This document shows positions 35,305 through 45,075 of a stretch of 64,000 nucleotides of DNA, piece by piece. The notes beneath the pieces were generated by a model. It was not told the DNA's origin. It saw only the letters and a list, made by a program, of their open reading frames with translations, and did no database searches. The stretch's first letter is position 1. Every line of letters begins with the position of its first letter. The translations under genes were made by a program, and so were the position numbers. The stretch comes from Candidatus Altimarinota bacterium (lineage in GTDB: Bacteria; Patescibacteriota; Gracilibacteria; BD1-5; UBA2023): the NCBI GenBank assembly GCA_028689205.1, contig JAQTWP010000007.1, positions 1 through 64,000 of the forward strand. The letters run 5' to 3'.

Positions 35305-36312
35305 TTATATGGAACTTAGTCCATTATCAAAATAATTTTTACTCATTGATTTTGCTTTTGTATCTGCCTGATTCTGATTACTTTCAATAATTGAACCTAT
35401 AAGTGGTCATATATTTGATGATATTCTCATTTCATTATCAGTGATGACTCATTTTTTCTTACCTGCAACGAAATATCATTTTAATTTATCGTTATTTTTC
35501 AAAGGAATAATATAAACGGAATCTTTTATGTTAGTTCCGAATATTGGATTTTTACTATCATAAACTCAACCTAAATTTGTATTTATTTCTGATCAAGATT
35601 TTTTATTGAGATTACCAAGACTTTTAAGATCAGTGGAATATTTGTAATAAAAAAATCAATCAATTGCTGGATGATTTTCTACAAAAATAATATAATCAAC
35701 TCCGAGTAATCCTTTTGTATAAGCCATAATATCAGAAAATCATTTTTCTCAGTTTTTGGCCATTTCTATAAGTTTATTCGTAGCTTCATAAATATCCGCT
35801 AGCTCTTTACCAGAATCAAGTAATCTTTTATTGGTAACTTCTATAATATATTTATATAATTCAAGTGCTTCGGCTGGAGATTCTTGCTCTAATTTTTTGA
35901 GATCTTCTTTTGTAAGTGCGAATATTTCTGACGGAGAATTCGCAATTGCCTCGACGTCTTTTTGGTTTCTATCAAAAATGATTCATTCTCAAATGAAACT
36001 TCAGGCGCGAGCTTTACCGATTTCTTTTTTTTGTCAATCAGAAGTATATCTAAGTATATCAACTCCTCAGGTTATAATTATATACATATTATCATCTTTT
36101 CAAGGTGAAAAAAGGATTTGTCATACTTCTAGAACTCTTTTTTTCTTTTTGAAATATGTATCGAACTTGTCCAAATAAGCTATAATTGGATTAGTTTTCT
36201 CAACTTTCATAATATCTCTAAGATTACCAATTGCATCTTTTGCAGATACTTTTGATACTTCTTTTTTATTATTATTTTCGGGATGTTGATCTAATATTTT
36301 TTCTGTTTTCAT
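35305..36312 (-). CDS. Cyclic-nucleotide-binding-fold protein
   Basis: 335 aa. Residues ~55-150 have the cNMP-binding beta-roll pattern: QILFSPGKDDNMYIIITGGV, then GSFIGEGIIFD and a downstream helix (LTKEDLKKLEQESPAEALEL). The phosphate-binding cassette Arg is not evident, so ligand binding is unproven. The C-terminal ~130 residues (VDYIIFVENHPAI..., FGTNIKDSVYIIPLKNNDKL) could be a GAF/PAS-like sensor. There is no HTH. It is coupled to the PilT paralogue upstream (stop 36317, 4-nt gap). A nucleotide-controlled switch for the pilus motor is a reasonable inference. Confidence 0.7.
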
Positions 36313-36316
36313 AGTT

Positions 36317-37375
36317 TTAATTTGTAGCTAAATCTCTATCTCTTATATGCGAATTGAATACTTCTTTTGTAATTAATCATTTCTGTAAAAGCATTTGAAG
36401 ATATTTATCCATTAATATCATTCATTCTTGACCTGAAAGTTCAATAATTGAATATAACTGATGAGTATTTCCATGAATAATAAGATTACGAACTGCATCA
36501 TTATTCAATAGAATTTCACGGCAAACAACACGATTTCAAGTTTCTTTTTTGGGTAGTAGTATTTGACTTACAACTCAATTGAGACTCATTGCTAATTGTG
36601 TACGAATCTGAGATTGAGCAGAAGATGGAAAAGAATCAACTATACGGTCAACGCTCTGAACTGTATCATTGGTATGTAGTGTAGAAAGTACTAAGTGTCA
36701 AGTTTCTGCTAGAGTAAGTGCTGCTTGAATTGTTTCTGGATCACGCATTTCTCAAACCACAATAACATCTGGGTCTTCACGAAGAGCAGATTTAATTGCA
36801 CGCAAAAAAGATTTTGAATGAGTTCCTACTTCCCTTTGACTAATAAGACATTTATCATTTTTTAGATTGAATTCTATCGGGTCTTCTATAGTTATAATAT
36901 GTTTTTTGAAGTTCGAATTAATATAATTAACCATTGAAGCAAGAGTTGTTGATTTACCTGATCAAGTCGGTCAAGTTACAAGTATAAGTCATTTTCATTT
37001 ATGTAGAAGTTGTCTAACTTCTTTTGAAATGTTAAGAGTTTCAAGAGATGGGATTTCTATTGGAATATATCTTATTGCTGTTGAATATCATTTCGCATCA
37101 TGGAAAATATTCACACGGAATTTTGCTTCGTCAATTGAATAAGAAAAATCCTGTTCTAGAGAAAAAGTGAAATTTTGAAATTCTTTTTCTCATCCAAGCA
37201 TTTCTGTAATAATCTCTTTCATATCATCTTTTGATAATTCTCAGAATTTATTCATATATTCAATTTCTCAATTATGCTTACGAATATACGGAGCACTAAG
37301 AGAAACTAAATGAATATCAGGTATTTGAGTTGCTATCATTTCACGAAGAAGACTCTTGAATTTTTCTATTATCAT
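36317..37375 (-). CDS. PilT/PilU paralogue
   Basis: 352 aa. Walker [14 protein letters not shown] near residue 138, Asp box [28 protein letters not shown], Walker [14 protein letters not shown], and His box [16 protein letters not shown]. Close relative of PilT at 10142. Twitching systems often have PilT plus PilU, so this may be the second retraction ATPase. The N-terminal domain differs. It is followed 4 nt later by the cNMP-fold gene. Confidence 0.9.
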
Positions 37376-37497
37376 ATTGTATTAAATTAATCTACTCAAC
37401 AAGTCTACCATAAACTTAAAAATAAATCAAAAATACACACTTGAAAAATCTAAAAAAATACATATAATGGATGGACGTATTTTTTAATAAAAAAATT

Positions 37498-37995
37498 ATG
37501 AAGAAAAAAAATATTTTTCTACTTACTCTAGGATATCTTGGAGGAATTGCAGTTGCAATGAAATATAGCAAGAAAAATGCTACAGAAACGAAAAAAGCAT
37601 TAGAAAAATCAGACAGTTTTCTTGATGTTTTTATAGATAATGTTGTGTCAATACATAAAGATGTTCTCAAGTTTTTTGAACAAAAGATTGTAACAGATGA
37701 TAATAAAAAATTATTGGAAGATTACAAACAGAAAGCACTTGATGAAGTAGAAAAATTCAAAGTTGAAGCAAATAAAAAAGTAGAAGAATTAAAAGAAAAA
37801 TGAGTTAGCAAAAAAGATGAGCTAGAAAAAGAAATTAAAGATATATATGACAAAAGACAAGAGTATTTTGATAAAGCTAAAGAACTTTGAGAAGAATATG
37901 CCGATGAAGCTGTTGCTAAATGAAAAGAATATCTGAATGAAGGAAGAAAAAGACTAGATATTGCATTCGAAGAAATGAAAAAGAAAATCAAATAA
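37498..37995 (+). CDS. Membrane-anchored coiled-coil protein (YtxH-like)
   Basis: 165 aa from ATG 37498 (an in-frame ATG at 37471 would add 9 residues but overlaps a tataat box). N-terminal hydrophobic helix (KNIFLLTLGYLGGIAVAM), then a highly charged Lys/Glu amphipathic repeat: QKALDEVEKFKVEANKKVEE and beyond, typical of YtxH/LEA-like stress proteins. Opposite to the PilT gene, with a divergent promoter region in between. Role possibly envelope stress; only composition supports this. Confidence 0.7.
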
Positions 37996-38019
37996 GTTAA
38001 TAAAAACAAATTTTAAATT

Positions 38020-38050
38020 AATAATCTGGAGTTAAAAATCCCAGATTATT
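38020..38050 (+). terminator. Weak hairpin between the YtxH-like gene and grpE
   Basis: Perfect aataatctgg / ccagattatt arms but no T-run (cgttatttta follows). It could be a weak terminator or processing site. Confidence 0.45.
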
Positions 38051-38080
38051 CGTTATTTTAGACTATAAATATAATAAATT

Positions 38081-38650
38081 ATGACAACTCAAGAAACAAA
38101 TAATGATGAAAATATTAATCAAGATGAAATCCTTGATATGGAAAATATATTAGAATGAGATATTGCAGAAGCAGAAAAAGCTGAAGAGATTATTGAATGA
38201 GAAATTAAAGAACTTTGAAAAATAAGTGAAGAAATAACTAACTTAAAAGATGCTCTGGCTCGTGCTCAAGCAGATTATCAGAATCTTATAAGAAGAGTCG
38301 AAAGAGATAGAGAAGAAATGTGAACATATTTTACCTCATCAATTGTACTTAAATTCCTTCCATCTATTGATAACTTAGAAAGAATTATTAATTCTACTCC
38401 AGAGTCAGAACAATCTTGAGCGGTTTATGAAGGTGTAAAATCAATATATGCCTGACTTAATAAAACTCTAGAAAATCTTAATATAAAAAACTTTATTTCA
38501 CTTGGAAAAGAAGTAGACCCTAACTTCCATGACGTTATGACTCAATTACCTTGAGAAGAAGGTATAATAATCCAAGAATTCGAAAAATGATATTTAATAT
38601 GAGAAAAAGTCCTAAGACATGCTAAGGTTGTGGCAGGTAATTGAGAATAA
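38081..38650 (+). CDS. grpE: Nucleotide exchange factor GrpE
   Basis: 189 aa. N-terminal acidic coiled coil, then the GrpE core: KDALARAQADYQNLIRRVER, FLPSIDNLERI, VDPNFHDVMTQLPG and the C-terminal beta-wing LIGEKVLRHAKVVAGNGE. It releases ADP from DnaK. Gly codons are a mix of TGA and GGN. No dnaK or dnaJ in the window. A palindromic element follows its stop. Confidence 0.95.
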
Positions 38651-38684
38651 AATTAAATTTTAAAATTTTAGAAAAAATTCTGTT

Positions 38685-38914
38685 TCTGTCATTCTGAGGC
38701 GAAGCCGAAGAATCCCTTTAAGTCAAATTATTTGAAACTAAAACTTATAGAAAATTACATAGCTTGTCATTCCTACGAAAGCAGGAATCTACAATATATT
38801 TTAAAATACAATAAATAACTACTTTAATAAAAAGTTTTAATCCATCGTGGGAAGAGATTTGAGTCTTAAGTTATTCTAAAAGGGATTCTTCGGATAAATC
38901 CTCAGAATGACAGA
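38685..38914. mobile_element. Internally deleted palindromic element (MITE-like)
   Basis: Ends tctgtcattctgaggcgaag and ctcagaatgacaga are inverted and identical to those of the GIY-YIG element at 41496-41884. The next ~40 bp on the left and ~90 bp on the right are also near-identical, including the 3' tail of the nuclease gene (ttaataaaaagttttaatcc). The nuclease body is missing. A second palindrome (gtcattcctacgaaagcagg, 38770s) is inserted inside. Confidence 0.75.
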
Positions 38915-38944
38915 AAATTAAAATAACATATTAATTTTAAATTA

Positions 38945-39433
38945 ATGAAACTATTATCAGAACAAAATGAAATAGATGAAGCTTTAGAATATCTTGAGGA
39001 AGCTAGAATTGTCTGACTCCAAGCAACTTGTACTCGTTCAAAATGCGGAAGTGTAATTGTAAAAAACTGAGAAATAATCTGAGTTTGATACAATTCACCA
39101 GCCTCTGAACTAGAAAATCAAAGAAGATGTAGCTGTAATAAAGATGATTATCACAAAAAAGTTACTGATAAAACTTGTTGTATCCACGCCGAACAAAGAG
39201 CAATAATGGATGCACTGAGGAAAAATCCTGATAAAATTATAGGTTCAAGATTATATTTCTCAAGATTAGATGATATTTGAAATATTAAATATTCTTGAGA
39301 ACCATACTGCACAATCTGTTCTAAAATGTCACTTGATGTTTGAATAAGAGAATTTGTTTTATACAAAAAAGAGTGAATTTGTGTTTATGAAACTTGAGAA
39401 TATAATGATTTGTCTTATAAATACAGTGAATAG
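38945..39433 (+). CDS. Cytidine/dCMP deaminase family enzyme
   Basis: 162 aa. Zinc motifs CIHAEQRAI (H-A-E, residue ~81) and PYCTICSKM (P-x-C-x2-C, ~120), the exact dCMP-deaminase/ComE arrangement, with an extra Cys-rich segment (RRCSCNKDD) between. By family it deaminates dCMP to dUMP for thymidylate supply, or is the tRNA-type deaminase. Length fits dCMP deaminase. It starts just after a palindromic element, whose right end provides its leader. Confidence 0.8.
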
Positions 39434-39510
39434 TTTTAAATATATTTTTTGATTTTTATGTAAAAAAAGTATATTGCAAGTATAAAATTTTATTTTTTAA
39501 TTTTTACATT

Positions 39511-40707
39511 ATGATTAAATGTCCTTATTGTGCAGAAGAGATTTTAGAAGAAGCTAAAATTTGTAAACATTGTCAAAAAAAATTAACTTCTTTTGAGGCT
39601 AAAAATTTAATAAAAAAGCAAATTCAAGAAAACAATAAAATATTAGAAAAAGAGAAATTAAATATTTTAGCTGATAGCTTAAAAGATAAACTAGAAAAAT
39701 ATCCAGCTAATTTTAGAAAAAAACTTAAAAATGATAAGAATTTTCTAGAAAAATTAAAAGAAATGAATGACATAGAAATAGAAAAAGATATTTTTAAAAG
39801 AGAAAGATCTAAAAATATAAAAATATTATGGATAATATCAATTTTAATTTTATTTAAATTTCCAATTATAATTGCATTATCTATTTGGCTACATCCAACA
39901 AAAAAAGAAAAAACAATATTTAATTTAAAAGAAAAAATTAAAAATATAAAAAATCATAAATTAAGAATTATTTTAACATTAATTGTAATATTTTTTTCTT
40001 ATATTATATATCAAACTAATTTAGAGACTCAAAAACAAGAACAAATTAAACAAGAACAATTACAAAAAGAAAACTCAACAAAAATATTAGCTAATTTTAG
40101 TACAAGTAAAAATTTTACAAAAGATGATAATATAGAAATAAGTTTAATATTAAGTAATATTAAAAAATTATCTATTAATGAAAAAGAAATAGATATGCAA
40201 TGAAAGAATGAAATTAGGTATTCACTTCCTTTAAATCTATGAGATAACCAAATTACTATAATATGATTTAATGAAGATGTAAAAAGAGAAATTAAAAAAA
40301 ATATAAAAAGAGTATCTTTAGAAGAGTTTAATGCTCTTGAAAAGCAAGAACAAGAGATAATTGAGGCAGAGAAGAAAAGACAAGAAGAAATTGCAAAACA
40401 AGAGCAAGAAAGAATTGAAAAAGAAAATAGAGAGAAGAAAATTGAATCTCAATTTAGTGCATGGGACTGAAGTCATATAAAATTAAAAGATTATGTTAAA
40501 AAGAATTTAAAAGACCCTGATAGTTTTGAACATATTGGAACAAAATATTGGATTCTTCAAGATAAAGATTGAACTTATTATATCTCTGTAAATATGAATT
40601 ATAGGGCCAAAAATTCCTTTGGGTGATATGTTATAGAAAATTATAAAGCATTTTTTGATATTGATTGAAATTCTATTAAATTAGATAGTTGGACATCATT
40701 TCAATAA
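39511..40707 (+). CDS. Zinc-ribbon membrane protein
   Basis: 398 aa. An N-terminal CPYC-x10-CKHC zinc ribbon (residues 4-21), helical linker, two or three hydrophobic segments (~104-168: ILWIISILILFKFPIIIALS, LRIILTLIVIFFSYIIY), a Lys/Glu-rich linker with TGA Gly codons, and a C-terminal domain (~300-398, FSAWDGSHIKLKDYVKKNLK, then YISVNMNYRAKN). Similar 'zinc ribbon + TM + DUF' proteins are common but unassigned. It has its own promoter region. Function unknown. Confidence 0.6.
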
Positions 40708-40869
40708 AAATTGAAATATAAAAACCCATGAACTGAAATAAAATTTATAAAATTCTATGATAATTTTATAGGTCTTGCTAATATCACTAATAAATATAAT
40801 AATTTAAAATTTAATTAACATTATTGCCTTTTTTTAAATTTAAAACTTTTATCTAACCCAAAAACCCCC

Positions 40870-41457
40870 ATGTACTCATATATCTCCTGAACAATCCTCT
40901 CTCTTGAGGATGGCAGAATCTCAATTCTAGTAAAAAATACTGGACTTGGTTTTGAAATTCTGGTTTCTCCTATTACACTTGCCAAAGTTAAAGCCTGAGA
41001 AGATTGGGAATTTTTGATTTATCATCATATTACAGAAGTTTCTCAGACACTTTTCGGATTCGAGAATCCTCTTGAGAAAAAAGTATTTAAAAACCTTATT
41101 AAAATCGACTGAATTGGCTGAAAAGCTGCTATAAATATTCTCGGAATTGGGGTTCATACACTTGCGAAAGCTATTGAAGAGAATGATGATAAACTTCTTA
41201 CAACTATTCCTGGAATCGGTAAAAAAACTGCCATGAAAATGATTCTTGAAATGAAAAGCAAAGTTAATATTGAAGATTTGTTCGGAGCAGAAACAAAAAT
41301 TGAGCTTATGGCTCCTAGGAATAAAGAAATTATGGAATCACTTATCGCAATGTGATATGATAAAAAAAGAGTTGAAGAAGTTGTGAAATGAATTCCTGCA
41401 GAAATCGAAGATCTGAAAGAAAAAATGGTTTATTCAATAAGAATGTTGAGTAAGTAG
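40870..41457 (+). CDS. ruvA: Holliday-junction branch-migration protein RuvA
   Basis: 195 aa. N-terminal OB domain (MYSYISGTILSLED, VKNTGLGFEIL), the two helix-hairpin-helix motifs GIGGKAAINILG and TTIPGIGKKTAMKMILEM, and the C-terminal RuvB-binding domain (MESLIAMGYDKKRVEEVV). Standard length. It binds Holliday junctions and works with the RuvB motor; ruvB and ruvC are not in the window. Directly followed by the GIY-YIG palindromic element. Confidence 0.93.
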
Positions 41458-41495
41458 AAAACTGTCATTCTAAAAAATATAACTCAAAATCAGTT

Positions 41496-41884
41496 TCTGT
41501 CATTCTGAGGCGAAGTCGAAGAATCCCTTTAAGTCAAATCATTTGAAACTAAAAATGAAGAAAAATCATAACTACTTTGTTTATATACTTGCAAGTAATA
41601 GTTGAACTTTGTATATTTGAGTTACGAATAATTTAGAAAGAAGAATATATGAACATAAAAGTTGACTAGTAGAATGATTTACCAAAAAATATAATTGCAA
41701 TAAACTAGTATATTATGAAAATTGAGGAGATATAAACTGAGTTATTACAAGAGAAAAACAATTAAAATAATTAACGAGAATTAAAAAAGAAAACTTAATA
41801 AAAAGTTTTAATCCCTCGTGGGAAGATTTGAGTCAAAAGTGGTTCTAAAAGGGATTCTTCGGATAAATCCTCAGAATGACAGAA
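41496..41884. mobile_element. GIY-YIG palindromic element with terminal inverted repeats
   Basis: Left end tctgtcattctgaggcgaag, right end (inverted) ctcagaatgacagaaaa, each followed inside by gaagaatcccttt / aaagggattcttc. Encloses the 41555-41848 GIY-YIG reading frame. The shortened copy at 38685-38914 shares both ends and the flank aaaattaaaataac. No transposase; the nuclease would be the only protein. Confidence 0.75.
41555..41848 (+). pseudogene. GIY-YIG nuclease, interrupted by one in-frame TAA
   Basis: The frame gives 71 residues: FVYILASNSGTLYIGVTNNL (the GIY-YIG pair appears as VYI/YIG), RRIYEHKSG and ITREKQLK, then a single TAA (41768). It continues as LTRIKKENLIKSFNPSWEDL to a second TAA at 41846. 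The downstream part matches the normal C-terminus of small YhbQ-type GIY-YIG proteins, so a single stop has split one gene. Its 3' part (Phe-Asn-Pro-Ser-Trp) overlaps the inner side of the right terminal repeat. It would act as the element's own nuclease. Confidence 0.8.
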
Positions 41885-41937
41885 AATTAAAATAACTTTT
41901 AAATACATAATTTAAAAAATAAAATTATTAAGTCTCT

Positions 41938-43077
41938 ATGAAAATATCTCTATTAACTGCGACATGACACTATAATCTCGGGGACGAGCTCATTCTTTTA
42001 CAGGAATACAATATTCTGAGAGAGAAGTTTCAAGGTGCAGAATTTAATATTTTCACTTATGAAGAAAAATCTTCCCTCTTACCCAAAGAAGATAATATTA
42101 AATATATTCCATATTTCCCAAAAAACATCAGGAAAAAACCTATAGAAAATCTAAAATATCTCTGGGAAAATATATCTGCAATTGCAAAATCTAATCTTAT
42201 AATTATCTGAGGATGATGACTTATTTATGATAAAGAAATTCAGAAATGAGGTTCTCCTATATGGCAATGGAAGCTAAGAATATTACTTGCTAAAATATTT
42301 TTTAAAAAAATTATATGGCTAGCTGTTGGTATAAGTTATCCAGAAAATAAAGCTAAAAGTCTTAAATTCCTTTTCTCTGGAAAGAAAACCCTAGTAAGTG
42401 TAAGAGACAAAAAATCTCACGAAACTCTTGAAAAAATTGGCATAAAATCAAATATTCTAGATGATAGTGTTTTTTCTTATGAACCAAAAAATAAAAGTAA
42501 AATTTCATTAATAGATTCCGGATCTCGTCCGGAATGACAAAAATTAGGATTAATTTGAATTTCGCTTCGTAGATGATATCTTGACCATGAACAAGATAAT
42601 ATTAAGCAAATTATACTTTATCTTTCACGCAAATGATACGACATAGTTTTTCTTTCTCACTCAATACATCAAGAAGATATTCTTGCTGATGATTATATTT
42701 TCACTAGAAGTTTTGCATTGAAATATAATCTAAAAATCACAAAATCAATCGAAGAAACTCTTGAATATTATCCAAAATTAAAATTCGTAGTTGGTATGCG
42801 ATTTCATTCGCTTATTTTATCTGTTGTTCATAATATTCCTTTTTTGGCTCTCAGTTATGGAAATAAGACCGAAGAGTTATTAAAAGATTTGAATTATTCT
42901 TATCAAATTAATCCAAGAACTTTTGAATTCGAAAACTTCATAAAAATATTTGAAGCCTTGGAAAGCAATGAAAATGAGGCAAAATTTGATTTAAAAGCAA
43001 AATATGATACAATCAAGGAAATACTAATTTTAGATTATAACAATTTTTTGAATGGATTGGAACGCTCTCAAAAATAA
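41938..43077 (+). CDS. Polysaccharide pyruvyltransferase family protein (CsaB-like)
   Basis: 379 aa. Rossmann-like start (MKISLLTATGHYNLGDELIL, matching the 'N-x-GDE' motif), IIIGGGGLIYDK, VGISYPEN, GLIGISLRRGY, IVFLSHSIHQEDI, and the family's VVGMRFHSLILSVVHNIPFLALSYG block. By family it adds pyruvate to cell-wall polysaccharide for S-layer anchoring (CsaB). Odd: residues ~190-201 (LIDSGSRPEGQK) come from a palindromic repeat inserted in frame. Its end overlaps the next gene by 26 nt. Confidence 0.8.
42512..42540. repeat. Palindromic element inside the CsaB-like gene
   Basis: agattccggatctcgtccgg then aatgac forms a hairpin of the same type as 35161-35257 and 38770s, and is read in frame within the coding sequence. 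Confidence 0.7.
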
Positions 43078-43702
43078 AGCACTTGATTACAGTGTCAAAG
43101 CATTGGATGCAAGCTCAAAAGCTTTAGAGAAATGAAAAGAATATGCTGAAAAAGCAAAAGAAGTTTCTGCGAAAGTGCAAGAAAAAAAGGAGGAAATAAC
43201 CGAAAAAATAGAACAAGTAAAGGAAGATGTTTCTAATAAAAAAGAAGAAGTAAAAGAAAAATTCGAAGAAGTAAAGGAAAATATTGCAGATAAAAAAGAA
43301 GAGATAACTTGAGAATCAAAATCTTTTTTTGATAAAGCGAAAGAAATGTGATCAAAAGCAATGGATACTACTACCTGAGTATTAAGCAAAGCTGCTCCAG
43401 CTCTCAAAATAGTTGCAGATTATGAAAAAATTAAAGATGATAAAATACTAGCTATACTTTTTCTGAAAAAAGATAATGAAGAATCCAAAAATCTTCAACT
43501 TACAATACCTCTTATAATGAAAAATGTTTGGATTAACGGAGTCACTTTTCGCACTGTAGATATTGAAGATTCGCAGGAAATTGCAACCAAATTCAATATT
43601 GAATCAGTTCCTGCACTTATAGTTTTTGAAAAATGAGAAGAGAAGAAAAAAACAACGAATATTGAAGAAATGAAAAAATACTTTAAAGACTTTTTAATAT
43701 AA
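43052..43702 (+). CDS. Coiled-coil protein with thioredoxin-fold C-terminus
   Basis: 216 aa. ATG 43052 overlaps the previous gene by 26 nt. Residues 1-100 are a Lys/Glu/Ala amphipathic repeat (KEEVKEKFEEVKENIADKKE) like apolipoprotein/LEA proteins. Residues ~125-216 (ILAILFLKKDNEESKNLQLT, VDIEDSQEIATKFNIESVPA, LIVFEKGE) match a thioredoxin-fold with cis-Pro but lack a CxxC. Probably a non-catalytic fold. Function unknown; coupled to the CsaB-like gene. Confidence 0.65.
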
Positions 43703-43733
43703 TTTTACTTGTTATTTTTTAATTAAAATTTTT

Positions 43734-43946
43734 ATGGAACCAATTAATATCTTAATTTATGTATCAACTATAGTAATCGCTGTAGTTGGAACTCTACTTT
43801 CTATTTCTCTATATAGAATAGCGAAAATACTTACGAAAGTTGATAAAATTACAGATTATATAGAGCACGTAAAATGAATAATAGAAACATGGGAACAACT
43901 TCCAATAAAATTCATCACAAAATTAATAAACAAATTCTTTAAATAA
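43734..43946 (+). CDS. Small single-pass membrane protein, 70 aa
   Basis: MEPINILIYVSTIVIAVVGT-type N-terminal helix, then a short amphipathic tail. One TGA Gly. It follows the coiled-coil gene by 31 nt in the same operon and is followed by a terminator. Function unknown. Confidence 0.5.
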
Positions 43947-43962
43947 TAAAATATTTTTTACA

Positions 43963-43990
43963 AAACCTTGAATAATATTTGAGGTTTTTT
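43963..43990 (+). terminator. Terminator
   Basis: aaaacctt...gaggttttttt hairpin with T-run after the small membrane-protein gene. Confidence 0.65.
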
Positions 43991-44051
43991 TAATTAACTT
44001 TTGAATACTCTCAAATTAAATTATAATTAAGTTGCAAAATAATATTAAAAA

Positions 44052-44714
44052 ATGATATCTTTCACTGATTGTAAAATAATCCGCAAAAAAACCAAAAACG
44101 CCAGAATAAGTATCAAAAATACTTGAGAGGTAATTATAAGTGTACCTAGATTCTGCCTTCCTAGCTATCCGAAGAATTTATTTGAAAGTAAGAAAACTTG
44201 GATTGAAGAAAAGTTATTCCATATTAATAATACTAAAAGTAAATTGGAATGAAAAATCTGAGAAATCCAGTATCTCGGTGAATTCTATAAAATAAAAATT
44301 GTCGAAAACCCAAAAACTAGTTCAATTGATAACGAAAATAAAATAATATCTAGTGAAATTGATTTGAATAATCTAGATTTATTAGAATCTTGGTATAAAA
44401 ATACCGCGAAAAAATATCTAATATCAAGAACTCTGGAAATAGCAGAAAATGAAGATTTTAAAATTAATAAAATATCAGTCAGAAGCCAAATATCAAGATG
44501 GTGAAGTTGTAGTGGCAAAAATAATATTTCACTGAATTGGAGATTGATTAAGTGTCCAGAGAATATTATAGATTATGTGATTTATCATGAACTTGTACAT
44601 ACCATTGAGAAAAACCATTCTTCTAACTTCTGGTCAAAACTAGAGAGCTATAATAAAAACTGTAAGGAATCCAGGAAGTGGCTGAAAGTTAATTGAGGCG
44701 AAATGTTTTTGTAA
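44052..44714 (+). CDS. YgjP-like metallopeptidase (DUF45)
   Basis: 220 aa. C-terminal motifs: SRWGSCSGKNNISLNWRLI, then VIYHELVHTIEKNHSSNFW, i.e. HExxH plus a third His four residues after. This is the YgjP/DUF45 (WLM-type) zinc-binding arrangement. Function in the family is unclear (metal-dependent hydrolase often linked to type I restriction regions). Ends just before the AspRS leader region. Confidence 0.85.
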
Positions 44715-44743
44715 GAAAAATAGAAGTCAGGTTTATAATAATT

Positions 44744-44771
44744 TTGACAAAAAAATAAAATCCTATATATT
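44744..44771 (+). promoter_or_regulatory. Promoter of the AspRS leader
   Basis: Perfect -35 ttgaca (44744-44749), 16-nt spacer, -10 tatatt (44766-44771). Transcription would start near 44778, just before the leader ATG. Confidence 0.7.
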
Positions 44772-44790
44772 GCAAACATAACCAACTCCT

Positions 44791-44850
44791 ATGAAAACAA
44801 AAACTTTTTGTACATCTAATAATAACAATAATTCCCTGCTAACTAATTAG
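44791..44850 (+). CDS. Asn-rich leader peptide upstream of aspS
   Basis: ATG ... TAG, 19 aa: MKTKTFCTSNNNNNSLLTN. Six of 19 residues are Asn, five in a row at codons 10-14 (44818-44832), and there is no Asp. Lies 226 nt before the aspS ATG, with a terminator in between. Resembles amino-acid-specific leader peptides of attenuated operons. The stop codon sits inside the segment able to pair with the terminator arm. Confidence 0.7.
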   Translation: MKTKTFCTSNNNNNSLLTN

Positions 44851-44909
44851 TGGTTTATTTTCGAGCTTAATTGAAAATCCCTACTAATTAGAAAAAGTAG
44901 GGATTTTTT
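44843..44909 (+). promoter_or_regulatory. Attenuator: antiterminator and terminator before aspS
   Basis: Terminator: aatccctact (44876-44885) / agtagggatt (44896-44905) plus a T-run. Alternative pairing: ctaattagt (44843-44851, containing the leader stop TAG) with actaattag (44883-44891), a 9-bp helix that breaks the terminator arm. Translation of the leader decides which forms. Confidence 0.65.
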
Positions 44910-45075
44910 ATATATAATTTACTTTAAAAAAAATATGAAAAGCCTAGACAAAAAAATATTCATAAAAATGCAATACAAAGTATGGCATCTCAATAATCCG
45001 CTTTGCGGAATTTAGACAAACTCATGAAAATAGATATTTTCAATAAAGATATTATTAAAAATTAACTTTAAAAAA

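Noticed and set aside
43087-43407. 106-codon minus-strand frame
   Set aside because: Shadow of the Lys/Glu-rich coiled coil on the plus strand.
44935-45015. 26-codon ORF between the attenuator and aspS
   Set aside because: No conserved features visible and no coupling to aspS; kept out of the annotation as probable chance.
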